The notes under the pieces are model-generated. The model ran no database searches. It worked only from the letters and a program-made list of their open reading frames with translations, and was not told the origin of the DNA. From assembly GCA_002633025.1 (NCBI GenBank), contig NMRB01001847.1:37179-101178 (forward strand): 64,000 bases of DNA. The letters run 5' to 3'. The stretch comes from Notospermus geniculatus (taxonomy: Eukaryota; Nemertea; Pilidiophora; Heteronemertea; Lineidae). The translations under genes were made by a program, and so were the position numbers. Shown piece by piece: positions 24,966 through 37,272 of the stretch (its first letter is position 1; every line of letters starts with the position of its first letter).

Positions 24966-25636
24966 GGTTCCCAGAACTGACATAAAAGGAAGCAAAATCA
25001 TCGTTTGATTGGAAAGTCCTTATTTTGATGGTGTCATTCGGAAATGTTTACAAATTCACGCTGCATGTGGTTCCTGAATAAAGGCGTACCGTTTTGTGGT
25101 TTAGTAATATTGGGCGTTCGAAGCTTTTGTCTGGATGTGTGATTCAGTCCTGTGGTTTTTATTCAGGCTTTACATACCACCTGGTCATTTTGAATAGGGG
25201 TGACAGGTAGGTGGATTACGGCAACTTATGAAGTGATATCACACAGTTTTTTGTTGTGGTCATACTGTCATTACGGGATTACGTGTTTGTAATGAGCCAG
25301 ATTATTCATTGGAGGACAAAAACAGCAAGTTACATGAAATATTTGTGTATTTTCTGTGTCACCTACCCTCAGATCAAAATGGGCCGCTCCAGAATCATAA
25401 TTACCATAACTAGGTCAGAGAATGACTAGTGATGAATTCAGAAAATCATATTATCAGATTCATTCTACAACTATGTCAATTTGTGAGTGAAAACTCGCTG
25501 CAAATGTAATTCTAGTCATTTCGCACGATGAAGACGTTTATACTAGGACTTACAACAGCCCATCCCAGGTTGGGACGGCGAAAGACGTGTCCTAATTTAA
25601 GGGTGGACGATTTAAGTGCGGTAAGTCACAAATCCT

Positions 25637-25785
25637 AGGGTCGTATGCACCAACGAAGATTATCTTGAACTCAGGTTCGGCCACAACTTTTCCATTGTCC
25701 CATCATGCCCTAGCAAACCTGAACAGTTGAAAAGCTGCGGCTCAACCTGAGTTCAAGATAATCTTCGTTGGTGCATACGGCCCCT
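25637..25785. repeat. Foldback MITE, CGTATGCAC family, copy 1
   Basis: GGTCGTATGCACCAACGAAG on the left and its near-exact complement on the right; pairing continues through ATTATCTTGAACTCAGGTT. Copies: 26829-26969 and, with a different interior, 49903-50039. Confidence 0.9.
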
Positions 25786-26209
25786 AAAGTTTTCCTTCTT
25801 TGCGGTATCTCCTGTTTCCTTCTACTGTACATTTCACCATCCTCATCTTGGCCTAATGATCCAATAAATGCCGAATTTGTCTCTTATGCCGCTGTACACA
25901 ATCAAATTTTTCATCCAATTTTCTGAATATGCTCAATAAAGGCCTACATGCAGGTTATACAGTGAAGCCCCAATAGGCCCGGAATGTGAATTTCCAAAAA
26001 ATTGGATGAAAAATTTGATCGTGTACAGCGGGCATTAGATCACGATTTGATAATATATTATTGGCCAGTCTTCCTTAAATAACTAGAGACGCACATCTTG
26101 TAGTCCCAATGTTTAATGAAGTCATAAATCTTTAATATGAATCCAAGCTGAGCCTCCCGAGGTAGTGCTTTTAACACACTTGGGCACTGTAGGCCTATGC
26201 TAACTACAG

Positions 26210-26660
26210 CCGCGTTTACACTACCAAAAATCAAGTGAACTTGGACCGGACCGAGTACGATACGGCAAAAAGTGGCAGTGTACTGCCAAGTCTACCGGGT
26301 CCGGACCACAGGTGAACCGTACCAAGACCCGCAGAAGGAGGTGGTCTCGGTCCGGACCGAGTACGGTACCCCGACCAAATGTGCTTTGTCAAACCTGATG
26401 CACGGCAAACTGAAGCGACGAGTCCACTTACCTGGGACGGTATTGAGCATGCGCGCAGTTCGTCTTTGTGTGACTTGCGGGAAAACTCGGCGTGCATTCC
26501 ACGTGAATTTCTTACCTCCACTGAATGGAGAGCATAGGTACGTTGCGCGGCGACGCATCGCTGCAGTCTAAACGGTACAATGGAAGTGGACCTGGACCGG
26601 TCCGAGTATGGTTAACTTCAACTGGACCGAAATGTTTGGCAGTGCAAACACGTCTTATGC
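26210..26660. repeat. Foldback element with GTTTACACT-type ends
   Basis: The left arm (GCGTTTACACTACC, then TGGACCGGACCGAGTACG) is mirrored by the right arm (ACCGGTCCGAGTATGG, then GGCAGTGCAAACACG). A looser relative with CCCCGTTTAGATC ends is at 34510-35000. Confidence 0.65.
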
Positions 26661-26828
26661 CTGGGACTGTTTCTGTGGGGATTAATGTCAGATATAGCCC
26701 GAACAGCAGGATTAATTCCATACGTACTGATTACTTATATTAATAATTTCCTTCCATCCTATTCATGGGATATTACAATTGAGCCCAGTTATCAGGCATT
26801 CTGATGGAATTTCCCTTCAGTACTCAAT

Positions 26829-26969
26829 GGGCACCAAACGAAGATTATCTTGAACTCAGGTTGAGCCACAAGTTTTCCATTGTCACATCATGCCCTGGCA
26901 AACCTGAACAATTGAAAAGTTGTGGCTCAACCTGAGTTCAAGATGATCTTCGTTCGGTGCATACGGCCC
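26829..26969. repeat. Foldback MITE, CGTATGCAC family, copy 2
   Basis: Highly similar to 25637-25785 (shared CGAAGATTATCTTGAACTCA and its inverted partner). AATGGG occurs at both edges and may be a target-site duplication. Confidence 0.88.
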
Positions 26970-27475
26970 AATGGGTTAAAAGTTATGAGGCGATAAATTC
27001 CCTTCTAGGTTACAAAAATAAGTTTCTGAGGTCAATGATGTTCCTCACGTAACTGTCTTGTGGGCCGCCATGACATCACAGATACGATTATCAGTTACCT
27101 GCACCCACTCTGGTTTTTCCGCTCCGATTGCACGGGTCTTTCCGTGTCGGGCAAGAGATTTTGGAAATGTCATAAACAACGTGACTTCATCCACACTTCA
27201 CCTGTTAGTTGTCGGCAGTCATAGCACAAAACAAACAGACTATTTATATTATATATATCTTAAGGACCGAGTCGACTCGAAACGTAATCATTCAGGTCAG
27301 GATTACAATGGTCTAGTCCCGCGTACGTAATGACCCGTCCCCGAAGACACGGGCATAAAAAATGAAAGTAAAACAGCAATATATTCGTCTTTTATGCTAT
27401 TTGTATTTCTGTATTGTGTGTTTGTTGTGAAGTGATTATGACTGGTGGTGATTGAAAACATTCCTGGAACAGAAC

Positions 27476-27594
27476 ATCAAGAGACAATTCTGTCGCACTT
27501 CACATGTTGGAAATGTCAAAATATCGGCCTAACAATCAAGAGACAATTCTGTCGCACTTCACATGTTGGAAATGTCAAAATATCGGCCTAACAA
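27476..27594. repeat. Perfect 59-bp tandem duplication
   Basis: Two identical 59-bp units, 27476-27534 and 27535-27593, starting ATCAAGAGACAATTC. Identity implies a recent event or an assembly duplication. Confidence 0.92.
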
Positions 27595-27861
27595 TGGTCA
27601 TTATAATCATAATGCATCGGTCTCTACCTTGATTGACATCCTGTTGGGGGCAAGATATTGTTGTTTTTACCAGAAATATCGTTCAGTTTCAGTCAATGGG
27701 TGCTGTTTTCGGTACCATGTGATCACAGACGCACAGATGAGTCGCGTACCATCATGTGACCCAGCGGCAGTGGGGTGGTGGTGGTGCACTGGAAACATGG
27801 GCACCTATCTACGGGTTCAAATCCCACTGAGTTAGTTTCAATTCTCCATGCAATGGAGAGC

Positions 27862-28005
27862 AGGGGCGGATCCATGATTTCGGAAAAGAGGGGGCGCACT
27901 GTGCTAGAAACATTGAAATCTGCGGTAAATTTCAATGATTTGCTCCAAATTTCAGAATTTCACGGTCACAGATTTGTTGGCCGCACCCCCCGGATCCGTG
28001 CCTGG
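27862..28005 (+). repeat. Dispersed 'caggggcggatcca' element, copy 2
   Basis: AGGGGCGGATCCATGATTTC to CCCCCGGATCCGTGCCTGG. Colinear with 12270-12405. A SINE-like GGGTTCAAATCCCACTGAG lies just upstream (about 27815). Confidence 0.75.
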
Positions 28006-28549
28006 AGAGGGTGAGGCTCAGACACCATAAGTTTGTGCACGGACCTCCAGTTTACGCATATGAGGTGCGTATTGTGCGTACGACTGCGTATGAAAAAAAT
28101 TTCAATGCGCAACTCATGAGGAATTAGGATACGCAGAAGTGTAACAGGGCCTTAATAGCAGTAAAGGCCTCTCCCATTGGATAATACTTCCAAAAATCTC
28201 TCAGCTGTACATCATCATACATGTAACTGTTTCATTCTTTAGCAGTGGTCCGAAAAAAGTCGATTTTTCGAATTACGCAACATTTCTCTGTTTTCAATAC
28301 CATGACATATTGCACCATTCTTGCAATTGTTGGCCGAAATTCCTTCTTTTTTCCAATTCAGACATTCCATAATTATTACCATAAACGTCTCACCATAGTT
28401 CGAAATTTGGGCCGCATGACTCCGTGATCAATCATGTTAGGAGATTATCTCTTGATATCTCTTGTGTTGAATTGTTCGTCATAACCGCAGTAAATTAGAG
28501 GCTTCCAGGTATGTCCTGACACAGTGTTCTCCACACCAGTTAAAAAAAC

Positions 28550-28725
28550 AGCGGCCCGCCCCTCCTAAAAATACCGACGGTAAAATCCGCCCCTCTTAAA
28601 AAAATTCGCCCACCCTTCTTAAAACTCAATTAGAGCGCTCAATTATGCGTCTCAGATGCTCAGAAAACGCATCTCAGGGCACCTCGCTGGAGGAGGGGCC
28701 CGAGACCCCGCCGCCCCTCTTAGAC
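28550..28725. repeat. Low-complexity 'cgcccctcttaaa' repeat
   Basis: CGCCCCTCCTAAAAATACC, CGCCCCTCTTAAAAAAATTC and CGCCCACCCTTCTTAAAAC occur in succession, then GCCCCTCTTAGACC. An unclassified local repeat. Confidence 0.45.
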
Positions 28726-29963
28726 CAAAACCCGTGAAGAACACTGTGACAGTTGCATACATAGAAAAAAATTGCAAATTCCATCATGCCTTCTTGTTAG
28801 ACTTGATTACATCTTGTCAAAACATTCATATTGGAGCAAATTTTAACACCTACTGATAAATATTATCAAACAATATACCATCGGCTGATTACTAACGTTA
28901 ATTTCGTTGTTTAAGCTGAAATCATTGTCACCAAACCCATGATGTCCGTCGGCGGTTCTGGAGAACCAATTTTGTATCAATACCCTCGTCCCACAGGAAG
29001 GCCGTCCACGCAACCAATCTGAGAGTCATAAAAATTCTTTAATCTGAATATCGCTTGCTGTGAAAACAGAGGATATCCTCGCAGTGTTTTTAGAACTCGT
29101 CAGTCGGTTATTAATTGGTTAATTAGTTCTTGATTGCCTTCTATCAATCATTTCCAGGTCATACATATTTGGGACACATCCATAAAAAATCGCCATATTT
29201 GTATTAAAGGTGCGTTCCTGTTTTAATTCTGGCCGCCAGTAAAATTTCTACAAATCTGTAATATAGAGATGGTGTTATTGGTTTCCGTTTAAAACATTCC
29301 CAATGTAGAACACTTATATTCTGAAGGTCAGCCTGAGTCTCAAACGGAATCAGTGCTGTTTGTTTATACTGAGCAACGGTCACAACACGGAAATTTACCA
29401 GTGGTAAGACCCCTTTAACGTGATATTCTCAATAATGAGGGATGGTTAATGACGGGATTTTGAGTTCAAGATATCATTCGGTAGTCGGAAAACGATCGGA
29501 AAACGATCGATGTACTCTAACGATAACCGAGATGACATCATCGTAATCTAGTGGCATACTATACTAATAAAACTTTTTAAAAGTTCGAACAACTTGTGAT
29601 GGAATCCCGTCCTAATTTATCACCATTTTGGGTTGTTTTTAGCGCCGCTGGCGTGATTTGGTCAGAGTTTATCAAACTTTACTTGATCTGGGGTCAACGT
29701 GATTAAAAGCGCTATTTGGAAGTCTGAGTTTTGTCTATATTTAGTTTCTAGTAGGTGCTTATCGCAAAGATAGCCGAACATCATGTGCTGTCTGCTGATC
29801 GTGTTGTCATCCTGGACTGGACTGGAGGGCAGTCACTGTGTGGCGCAATGAAAACACCGGTGCCTGAGCCCCAGATTCCAGGTTCAGTGGTAGTTGGACC
29901 GACTGTTTATGTGATAGAGAGGGTGACTCTCGCTGAAGGGGTTATTGTTGTCCTGGGTACACA

Positions 29964-30487
29964 TATAGTGTACCCAGGTTCGATGTTGTCAAGTGAAATT
30001 GTACCCTGGGTCCACTTTCTTGTTTATTGTACCCAGGTTCTGATTTAGAGACCTAGGGACGAGCTCATTCTCAAGATCTTGTCGGATACGTGAATTAGCG
30101 TAGGTTGGTTTCACGATCTTCCGCCAGGTGGTACTGTTACTATGACACATGATCAGACCCCAGGATCAGACACATTCATTATGGCCATGCACACATGACA
30201 CATGCACATGTACATGGGAATGACACGTTTTCTTGTCCAGCTGGCAAGTTGATTAACTTTGTATGTAACCATCTGAGGTTGAAAACTGTCCAGCTGGTCA
30301 AAAATAAAGTTCTTTCAACTTCTTTTCTTTAACTTTTTGCACGGCCATCTTGCATGCACAATATCAAGCAACTTCACCGAGAACAACCTCGCCCCGAGGT
30401 CTCTAAATCAGAACCTGGGTACAGTTTGTAACAAGAAAGTGGACCCAGGGTACAATTTCACTTGACGACATCGAACCTGGGTACACT
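29964..30487. repeat. Foldback element, about 520 bp, 90-bp arms
   Basis: ATAGTGTACCCAGGTTCGAT to TGATTTAGAGACC on the left is inverted on the right (GGTCTCTAAATCAGAACC to CATCGAACCTGGGTACACT). The arm words TACCCAGGTTCGATG and GTCGTC are shared with the CCGAATCGGTTA family, so the two are related. Confidence 0.88.
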
Positions 30488-31749
30488 TTATGTTCTCCTT
30501 GTCATCCTGAAGTGGATCGTGCAGCATTTCCAGATTCGTAACAGCAAAATCAAGCGTTTGTGACAAGAATTTGTAAATTTGTAAGATTTGGTCACGGACC
30601 AGACATTATCTCATCTATATTTACCACAATATCGTTGGCCTACTCATAAAATTCTTTAGGTCCCTCACAAGGGGGCGTATAACAAGACATTTCCACGAAT
30701 TCGAGATACACAGTGAAAATGTAATAGTCTTCATTACACCCGAGTTGTGGGTTTTTCATTTGCTCTCCGCTTTGCTTACCATACATCAAGGGTCCTTGGA
30801 AATCGCACGATTTCAACAATGTGCAATGTTACACTGGAATATTTACCCAACAATAAAGATACCGTCATAATATCCTATTTTCGAATCATTTGGCCTGACA
30901 CAGTGAATGGCCGATGATATCTGTTTGTGACCCGGTCCATGGGGTTTTCCCTGTCCATCCGTATAACTTGAAATAAGCGTCCAGCGAACACTTGAATGCC
31001 TTTGTTGAGTGCTCAGAATTAGTAATTTTAAGAGAATGTTGTAGTAAAAGTGTTCTATTTCCTTTGTTCTGAATGGATAGTGAGAATTTGATGGCTAGCA
31101 TGGCTAGGCCTAGTCGTGAATCCCCCTTCCTTGTTGACTATAGACACATTCTACTTCCTGCCTCTTTTAATTGGAAGTATTTAATTAAGATATCCTCGTT
31201 ACCTGACCTCAGTATATTTAATGATGTGACCTGAGGATGGCCATCAGTTAGTATATGAAGTCCAATGGAACTGTCATCAGTTTATCTGTAGAATTATAAT
31301 CCTTAGAACCCTCCTAAGGGAACAAAATGGGTTGCACAGGATCAAAAGATGTTTGGCTTTCCTCCAGCCTGAGTTGGCGGTTGGGCGTTGTGTATGGAAA
31401 CCCAATGGGTCTGAACCCATTCCTGAAGGTAAGGTACGAGTGAGACCTCTTCACCATTTATTTCCTCCGTATTGCAGACACCCCTGTCTTCTCCTGTTCT
31501 GTCTTACTCTGCATCGTCAGATGGGTGCAGTGGTCCAGATTGTAGTTTCAGTTCCCAATCGCACCCTGCCTTGGATAGTAGGTGTGACTCTCTTTTACTG
31601 TGCAGTATTTCTCTCAGTCTGCCGGTTTCCTCCTACAAGCCTTATCTGGCACTCTGTCCTTCATGAACCCGTTATCTGCGTAGGATGTCATACTACGTCA
31701 TTACAAAATCAGGGGAACGCCTGGAAATACTCAAGGATTGTTGCTTGCG

Positions 31750-31894
31750 TAAGGCCCCTATTCATGTATTATATAGAAGTATACGGTGTACAAAAATGCC
31801 GGTTAACAATGGCTTCACGGTTGTGAATCCATTTGAAGCCTTTGTTAACCGGCGTTTTCATATATCGTATACATCTATGTAATAGGGGGCCTAA
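31750..31894. repeat. Foldback MITE, family A copy 2
   Basis: TAAGGCCCCTATT at the left matches the complement of the right end; the core GGTTAACAATGGCTTCACGG is shared with 71-210. Confidence 0.85.
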
Positions 31895-32702
31895 GGCGTA
31901 AATAGTACGCCCAGCAAGGAAATGGCGGTTCACAGTGCGTAGGACGTTATATCACGTCTGGACCTTGTGTGTCAAATGCTTTTTTGGGCAATTTTTTAAG
32001 AAAGAAAAATTATAACTAAAAAAATTACACAGTTAACGGGTTGAAGTAGGTTTTTAGCTGAGTTTTTACCTTTGACTCTACAACCCGTGGATCTTTTTAG
32101 TGAGCGAAGCCCAAAGTTTTAATGCGACGTAGAAAGCTAAGCCTTTAGACTGTGCTCTATCGAACCCAACAGAATTATAATGGGATGTTATCTTTCAACG
32201 AAGCCTGTGACCTATCAGACGTGTCAGATCCAGCTGCTACCAGATGACCCCTAGGCCTATAGAATCAGCAGCTGTTGAGAGTTATAGAAATGATGCAGAT
32301 GGAAGGAACAGAACAGTCTGTGTCCGGATTTTGTCGGTGATAATTTCTGATAAATGAGAGTTTTAAAAAGTCGCTTTAGAAAACGACATCATTGAGAGAA
32401 TACATTGACCAATCAGCAGTCAGTCGTCAAGGATCAATAAGTCAAATTGATTTAGCAATCGCCTCAAAATAGACTTGCGGAACCAAAATAGTGCATTTCA
32501 GCTAAACACTGGCTAAAATTATACAGCAATTTATTTTTCAATTTGATCAATATGCGTGTTAATGAGGGACAATAGTTTTCTGATCTGATATCAAGGTCGG
32601 CCCGAGGGCTGGGATGGCATATTGACCCTAGATTAAGCAATTGATGAGTTCGCTAAAGGATTATGGCATATCTTGGGATTATTGATTTACTTCTTTGGAC
32701 AG

Positions 32703-32864
32703 TATGCCAAAGACTTGAGGAGCTATTCTTTAATTGAAACATCCGTCTTTGGCAAATACCGGAGTGATATTCCGTCTCGATCGGGCGTCTCGTTGGGGAT
32801 GATGTTATACCAGGCACGCCGGCATTCGGATGGTCATTCGAGTAAGGATATACAACTTCTCAGG
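32703..32864 (+). CDS. Candidate DH-domain exon (54 codons)
   Basis: An open stretch between an acceptor (TTCTTTGGACAG, ending at 32702) and an AGG|gtaggt donor. It is phase 0 at both ends, exactly as needed to join exon 2. Its end, SSKDIQLLR, joined to VQRIPEY of exon 2 resembles the canonical DH pattern of a leucine pair then a basic residue, Pro, Val-Gln-Arg-Ile-Pro, although the Pro is lacking. Its start, YAKDLRSY, could be the conserved Y-x-x-Y-type helix of DH domains. Against it: no strong identity elsewhere. Chance remains possible; transcript evidence would settle it. Including it would give a 2,319-residue product. Confidence 0.4.
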
Positions 32865-32900
32865 GTAGGTCGTCTCACTTCCACCTCTTGGCGATGAGAA

Positions 32901-33163
32901 TTAATGCCCCGCTGTATTGAATTTTACGGTATTTTCAAAATGTTAGGAGAGCGCACGTACAGGTCTCATAGCTCATGAAGATTGCGAAAATGCTTGCCTG
33001 ATACGTACTTCAGAGAATCAAGGCCTAGTTTTCAGCACAAATTGAAAAAACTGAGCAGGGAGAGCTCTAATGCATTCAGATAGAGCGTAGTACATTTTAC
33101 ACTTCACTGAGGTCAAGAATCGCGGCGATGATTCCTGTTTTTCAAATTGAATATAGAGGGGCC
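32901..33163 (-). repeat. TTAA MITE, GCCCCACTGTATTGAAT family, copy 1
   Basis: TTAATGCCCCGCTGTATTGA at the left edge; the body (CAAAATGTTAGGAGAG, GCTCTAATGCATT) is the reverse complement of the copy at 52014-52292. Confidence 0.8.
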
Positions 33164-33248
33164 GTATTCTAGAAGCTTTGTTTGCAGGGCAAAATACAAA
33201 AGGTTAAAGTGGACTTTTGAGTTAAGGAGGCTTCTGGAATACGGGCCC
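33158..33248. repeat. Foldback MITE, GGGCCGTATTCTAGAA family
   Basis: GGGGCCGTATTCTAGAAGC is inverted as GGCTTCTGGAATACGGGCCC. It abuts or overlaps the right end of the preceding MITE. Relatives: 62076-62168 (truncated) and 63582-63701. Confidence 0.8.
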
Positions 33249-33315
33249 AGTTGTGACTCTGCCTATTTATTCCTGAGGTAATCTGTGGTCTTACCGCTTG
33301 CTTCCTATGTCGTTA

Positions 33316-33557
33316 AGCCCAATTCATACTTCGACGCAGGACCATCGGCGTCCGATGCGCGATCAAAATCTGGACGCCAACTTGGCGTAGTTGATTCATA
33401 TTCCAGCGTACTTCAGCAACGGCGATGTGTTATGAAATGACTCAAGTAATTACAGTCTCGCGATCGGACGCCCACCAAATCGTGCGACAGGGTCAGCGTC
33501 GAACGCAAGATCGTGCATCAGTTGCCGGCAATGGTCGTACTAGGCAATGGTGAACTA
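33316..33557. repeat. TIR element, TAGTTCA ends
   Basis: Left AAGCCCAATTCATACTTCGA and right GGTGAACTAGGCTTTA are loose inverted partners. The interior GACCATCGGCGTCCG is shared with 14741-14890. Confidence 0.7.
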
Positions 33558-34509
33558 GGCTTTACACATGGACGTTTGTGTGCAGTGACGTAGGGAGTGA
33601 ACGCTAAGAACCACAGATAACCTGAGGTGTGCGGCAATGGCGTCTTTCCATGATACAGAACATCTGTTGATAAAGGTCCTTGTACCTTTGATCCAGACAA
33701 CCTGTTACATCCGTTTAAAGACATGATATGAAGGTTAAATTCACAAAATGACTGGCGCCATAACCCGAAATTACAAGTCATGGACACGGACCTGGTTGAA
33801 CCTGAGGCAAATTCTTATTATTTTTTCATTTCGTTTCTTTGATAGTTTTTATGCCGGAAATGGCTCCAAGTCAAGTAGATTCAAATTAAGTTAATTTTGT
33901 TAACCTCATTCTTTCTGAGATTGAATTTATTTTGGCTCGACTTGAAGTGCCGGTACTGGTAGTGCATTTTCTTGTGTGAATGTACAGAAGAGGTCTTTTC
34001 TAGAGTTTCAGATTGTAAAGTTCCACTTGAAAAAGACCCCGGTTGGGGTCGAAAATTCGTGAATTCTGGAGATTAACTTCTTGCTTATTATCATTTTGTG
34101 TGTCAATTTTGTGCTATTCTGTATCTTGAATGTACAGAAGAGTGGCTTTCTCTCTGGACATTCTTGTCGCAAGTTCCACCTGAACTAGGAGTGGAGAAAC
34201 TATGCATTACTGTAGAATACGTACATGAGTATTGGTCATACTAGGGTGGAACGACTTGTAGGGGTTCACAGCTAGGCTAATTGAAGTTGGTCCAATATTC
34301 TAAATCCAATGAATACATGTATATATTGTAAATGAAATGTCTAATTACAATGACAATGACTGGATATACAATGTTTACAACAACTGACTCCAAAAGTCAG
34401 GCCTACAGTTTCAGCTGTCAGAGAGTGGCATAGTGCCAACACCAGCATCTGTCGTCTCTAAAGTTGTAAGTTCAACTAGCAGTCATCCTCATGTGGACAC
34501 AAACAAAAG

Positions 34510-35000
34510 CCCCGTTTAGATCTACACTGAGGAAAAATGACCGATCTCTGACCGGTTCAAACATAGATCGCCGAAAAAATTGCAAGTGTAAATGGGACAA
34601 ACGTGCTATGAATGGTTCCAAACCGAACCCGAGTTGAGACCTCCAGATGGAAATGATCTCGGACTGGTCCGAGCACGGATCAGTTCCATAACACTGCTGT
34701 GTAAACGGTAACCGATCTCGGCAGGGTTGCTAAATTGTGTTCTGCACATGCGCGAATTATGAATGACGTTCATTAGCGGGAATTTCTGAGTGATTTTGCA
34801 TGGAGGCATCCATTTTGTTGTTGTTGTCGTTTGATTTTCGTACCTCTGATCGACTGAACTGACTGGAGAGCTCGTGGCACCCGCCAACTGGCTCGGTTCC
34901 AGTGTGCTAATGTAAATGGGGCAGATCGCCAGATGACGAAGTGGGCCGGGACTGGTCAGGGCACGGATCGCTTTTTCCGTGACCAGTGTAAACGGTGCAA
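34510..35000. repeat. Foldback element with GTTTAGATC/GTGTAAACGG ends
   Basis: CCCCGTTTAGATCTACACTG on the left and CCAGTGTAAACGGTGC on the right. Inside, AAATGACCGATCTCTGACC and related GGTCCGAGCACGGATC words are inverted. It resembles 26210-26660 in style. Confidence 0.6.
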
Positions 35001-35118
35001 AAAGGTACACATAAACGTACCAGCGCCTGGAGTCACAAAACTACATAATGACAAAAATAGACATATTTTTGACAATGAATATGAGTCATTCTAAATGTCC
35101 TCAGGTCTTTACCAAGAA

Positions 35119-35202
35119 ATCCTAATTTGTAGTTTTCTTGTTGTTTTACTACCTGTACCAATCCTAATTTGTAGTTTTTTTGTTGTTTTACTACCCGTAC
35201 CA
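35119..35202. repeat. 42-bp tandem duplication
   Basis: Two 42-bp units starting ATCCTAATTTGTAG at 35119 and 35161 differ at two positions. Confidence 0.9.
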
Positions 35203-35524
35203 AACAACATATACTTCGACTGACCTAAATCTTAAGTTGGCGTCTTATTTTTGGCCACGATACCTCCTAGCACGCCCAGGTAGCATCACTCTTCACTGAC
35301 ACAACTCAATGCTAATGAGCTAATTAATACATAGCCATGTGCTTGGTCGTCAGTAATACACTACAACTCTATTTAATTCAGCGCTAATTGTCTGTTTTTA
35401 CAACAGACAGGTGTCATTCAATCATCAGACTGCTGTACATGTGATTTCATTTGACAAATCATATATTAAGAAACTGAAATGATAAGAAAGGTAGTTTGGA
35501 AAATATTCCAGTTAAAATCTGATT

Positions 35525-35870
35525 TTAAAGGGAGACTCCACTCATTGTAAACTTTTGAATTTTTATCAATCCATGGAGACTATTGCCATGAGTTGTGATG
35601 TCACTAGTGTCAATAGGCTCACGACCTTTGTAGTGAATGAGCTAATACTGTGACTGCCTAGGCCTATTGGTTGTACCTTCATGCATTGAGCACTGATGAC
35701 ATCATGAGTGCTGTGCAATGGTCCCCTTGGGATCCAATTAAAATACTTAAAATGATGAGTTTGCTGATTAAAAAAAAAAATGACATGTTGCAGATATCAG
35801 TGGATTTGAATGTATTACTGATATTTCAAAAATTCAAAATTTTACACAATGAGTGGAGTATCCCTTTAAA
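35525..35870. repeat. TTAA-type MITE, 346 bp
   Basis: TTAAAGGGAGACTCCACTC on the left is mirrored by GAGTGGAGTATCCCTTTAA on the right, and CATTGTAAA by TTTACACAATG. It shares the TTAAAGG terminus with the other TTAA elements of the window. Confidence 0.8.
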
Positions 35871-37272
35871 CCCCATTGTCACTGACGGCCAATATGGCCG
35901 CACCAGTTCCTCTGAATTCTATGCTAATTAGGGTGTGACGTCACGTGAAGAACCTCTATTCTCTTTAGCAACCTAAGACTACAATGAACCACTATTGGAT
36001 ATCTTGTAAAATCAAACCCCTGACCTCCTACATGATGAGTATTGATGATCTCACTGCCCCACTCTGGCAGTGCAGTGCATTCTCCGCAGGCAAGGTCCTA
36101 CGTGGGATGCAATCGCTCCTGCCCTGGAGAGTTACGTATTGATCATTTTACTTTCGGATCTTAACGATCACTTATCTTGTCTGTGTATTGATCGGTGATA
36201 GATGTCATTAGTTTGATCACAGCTCGTTAGTGTCATTAAGGCTAATTAACATTCCAAATATACTTAAGATCAATGGTTGAATCATGAGGTATATACCAAA
36301 GGTTCAAGTGGTTTTTTGGGACCGGGCTACGGTAGTAGAAAAATGTGCCTACTAAAAAAGTTGTGTAACGACGAGTGTGCCAATAATTCTGATAATTCGC
36401 TCGGTGTCATCTGGTGTTATAATGCTTAAGGCAATAGGTGTTGAAATGTAGGAGGAAATCGGAGCTACCTGGAAATCTTTGTAGGAAAACTTCGGGTCCA
36501 GCCATTGTGTCACTTTCATCAGCCCTTGTTTCCGATCTGATTCTCACCAGTCTATCTGGCCTGACGCCCATCTAGCCTGGTTTGAATCCATCACATTTCC
36601 CGCTTCTGAGGAGCTCAGAGCCTCAGCCAATCATCAGTGTGCGAAGGCTAATCGACGTGCCAATCAAAATCTGTGTTACAAATTCAAATTCAAATGTGTG
36701 CGGGAAGAGAAGAGAAGTGCTGAACGGCGATTTGTTTTACGAATTCTGATTGGCTCGGAGGCGGGGTCAAGTAGGGGTCCAATTCATTTACAATTTATGA
36801 GTTAACGCAAAAGATGACATGATTGGGACAAGGCTAAACACCAATCGATGGCCTTGTTGGGAAAAGATGTTGTTTCCAGAAACATGTCATGTCCGTAGAG
36901 TATGGTCCCTGCAGGCAACACTGCCAAAATGCCGCCATTTTCCCCTTATCTCAGATATCCGCATGTCAGGAATTATTGTGGGTAAGACCACTCCAGGGGT
37001 ATGACACCCAAGACGACATTACACTTGGCCTCCATATAGTTCTGACCGGCATAGGCCCTTATTATTTCCAAGAAAATGTTGTGGTTGTTTGGTTTGAAGC
37101 ACTGTTGAAACAAAGACGTACCGGTATTTTAAGCTTGTCCTCTGTGGTCTTCCCGGTAATGGACCTGGCACTCAGCATGTATTGAGTAACCAAGTATGTT
37201 ATCTCGATTGTCATCAAATACCTCTATGATTGTCCCTTTGAGGACGTGATGTGTTTTCAGAAACATTGTAGG

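Noticed and set aside
27058-27330. 90-codon frame considered as a DH exon
   Set aside because: Peptide shows no DH pattern and the donor (GTACGT/GTAATG) is poor.
31332-31826. 164-codon plus-strand frame
   Set aside because: No domain, no ATG at its start, and it runs into a foldback MITE.
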